Positions 16,010 to 17,119 of a stretch of DNA of 17,119 nt are shown in pieces. Both the position numbers and the translations under genes were made by a program. The notes under the pieces were generated by a model that saw only the letters and a list, made by a program, of their open reading frames with translations, ran no database searches and was not told the DNA's origin. The first letter of the stretch is position 1; each line of letters starts with the position of its first letter. This stretch comes from Euperipatoides rowelli (taxonomy: Eukaryota > Onychophora > Udeonychophora > Euonychophora > Peripatopsidae), in assembly GCA_003024985.2 (NCBI GenBank), contig PXIH01S0004544.1, one strand, 5' to 3'.

Positions 16010-16200
16010 TACAAATACAAATACAAATATGTCGGACAACAACAGACTATAGTCCAGCGAGGTTGTCCCTAGTCCTAATCTATTTTTNTCTTATAGTTAA
16101 ACTAAACAATACTTAAACCATCCATAAAATCATCCAACCTTCGCTTAAAAGATTCAACTGACTTAGATTCTACAACCATTTCAAAATGATAAAAAATTGA
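16010..16200 (-). mobile_element. 3' end of a CR1/L2-like LINE, 5' truncated
   Basis: On the minus strand, 28 codons (16105-16188) read HFEMVVESKSVESFKRRLDD and then FMDG to TAG at 16102-16104. The VVxSxSVxSFKxRLD pattern is the typical last piece of ORF2 in CR1, L2 and Rex-type LINEs, just after the lost W-N-x-LP motif. About 75 bp of 3' UTR follows, ending in three ATTTGT units (16011-16028), the kind of short tandem tail such elements have. Copies this short are normal for 5'-truncated insertions. It is a different LINE from the one at 7654-8734, and in the opposite orientation. Confidence 0.7.
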
Positions 16201-17119
16201 TACATTGGGAGGCCAGACTCATAGGGGTGGTCAAATTGTTATGGTCTGGCTCCTGTCAGACACCACATAAGAATAACAACTGAAAATAGATACTACTTGT
16301 TGGTAGTGGCGAGAGCCACTCCATGCAAGTAAGACAATCCAAACATGCATGTAGCATTCTTTTATATAAAAGAATGTGCATATATGCAAAATAAATGAAA
16401 TGAATAAATTAGCATTGATTTGCATGTATATAGGAAGTTGATTGTTTCTTGCATTGTTTACAATCTTGTAATTGATCAGATTAAACAATAGCAAATGCCC
16501 CATTAAGAAAGTAAACAATACACAAACGTAAATCACTTTTTCCTTCCCATGGCAAATCAATACATCCAAATAAAATAATAGTTGATGTATACTATATCAA
16601 AACTGAAAAATTAAAAAATTATATAAAAGATTTAAAAAGTTATATAAGGGCACTAGAAGTTGGAATATAGTTTCTGGTTACCGCCCACGTCAAAATTTTT
16701 ATACCGCGTCAAATGTTTTTTATGCTATTTTTTGTAAAAATAAAAAAGGTTCCGCCGCATCAGATTCTTTCCATTTATTTAAGAAAGTTTTTGATCGGCT
16801 TTAAAAATATAATTACAATGCAAATAAATTTGCAGTATCTTGAACGTGCATAAAAATAATACTTGAGATCAGTAAGCGAATGGAGGTATTGGGAGGTGAT
16901 TTTTCTATCAGCTGACATGAAAATGTAGTCGGGGGCGTGGCCAAGCATCACTTAGTTCACCCGCACATTAAAAATCATTGTAGGCTAGTCCTTAACTTAT
17001 TATAGTAATATTTTTTTTAAGAAATATTAATGTAAAATTTATTTTAATAATATATAGAAATAAATATATTCTTATCTCGATTATTCTTTCTCAGTTTCTA
17101 TAGAATATAAAGTTTAAGA
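16201..17119. other. Non-coding stretch to window end
   Basis: It contains a perfect 22-bp palindrome (16355-16376) and a GC-rich spot, GGGGGCGTGGCCAAG (about 16931-16945), that resembles a GC box without a visible gene. The 112-codon minus-strand frame at 16231-16569 is hydrophobic and AT-driven, with no family signature. No gene is supported. Confidence 0.45.
16355..16376. repeat. Perfect 22-bp palindrome
   Basis: CATTCTTTTAT is followed directly by its exact complement. A 10-bp palindrome ACATGCATGT lies just before it (16343-16352). Mostly A/T, so possibly chance. Confidence 0.7.

Noticed and set aside
16231-16569. Minus-strand 112-codon hydrophobic frame
   Set aside because: The longest frame in the right part, but it has no family signature and is rich in Ile, Leu and Tyr from AT-rich sequence; it also reads through a perfect palindrome.

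Overview
The window looks like AT-rich animal nuclear DNA, most likely from an invertebrate. The reasons are candidate short GT-AG introns (66 and 76 bp), TATA and CCAAT boxes, AATAAA signals, non-LTR retrotransposon remnants, a hAT-type DNA element and a degraded retroviral-type integrase of the family named after worm protein F54H12.3. There are no bacterial operons, rRNAs, tRNAs or CRISPR arrays that I can see. The LINE style and repeated TAGGCTA words would fit a crustacean, but that is a weak guess. Sixteen ambiguous bases are scattered through the window, nine of them in 132 bp of the integrase.

Region 1 (about 1-4520) is the most interesting part. On the minus strand there is a line of decayed genes: an integrase (24-908), a small Cys-rich ORF (951-1223), a larger decayed gene with a 27-codon internal duplication (1519-2282), and two adjacent genes that each end in a Cys-His zinc-finger-like module (2521-2897 and 2905-3448). 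Two of them have good TATA boxes that share a CCAATCAAAA element. Behind the first promoter lies 0.9 kb of repeats: eight copies of a CCCATCATGCATC motif, CCATATATGG palindromes, TGATGTCA-like motifs and GCCGCCATCTTG. I read this as one end of an old integrase-bearing, multigene Polinton/Maverick-like element. The integrase call is solid. The cargo genes are unrecognised, and their membership in the same element is inference.

Region 2 (about 4520-7540) holds a GC-rich repeat fragment, a short open frame broken by one TGA (5144-5341), a foldback inverted repeat (5400-5817), a tandem duplication (6129-6229) and a plausible plus-strand last exon with a strong splice acceptor (6858-6992).

Region 3 (7538-9484) is a hAT-superfamily-like element with imperfect terminal inverted repeats and a perfect 8-bp target duplication, GTTTATTT. 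Inside it lies a broken 3' part of a non-LTR retrotransposon ORF (7654-8734), on the plus strand.

Region 4 (9485-17119) is mostly AT-rich non-coding DNA. It contains a near-identical 90-bp direct repeat (13649-13879), a candidate exon running into repeat sequence (14263-14550), an eight-copy minisatellite of 56-71 bp units (15056-15571) and the extreme 3' end of a second, CR1/L2-like LINE on the minus strand (about 16010-16200). Nothing in the window appears to be an intact, working multi-exon gene.
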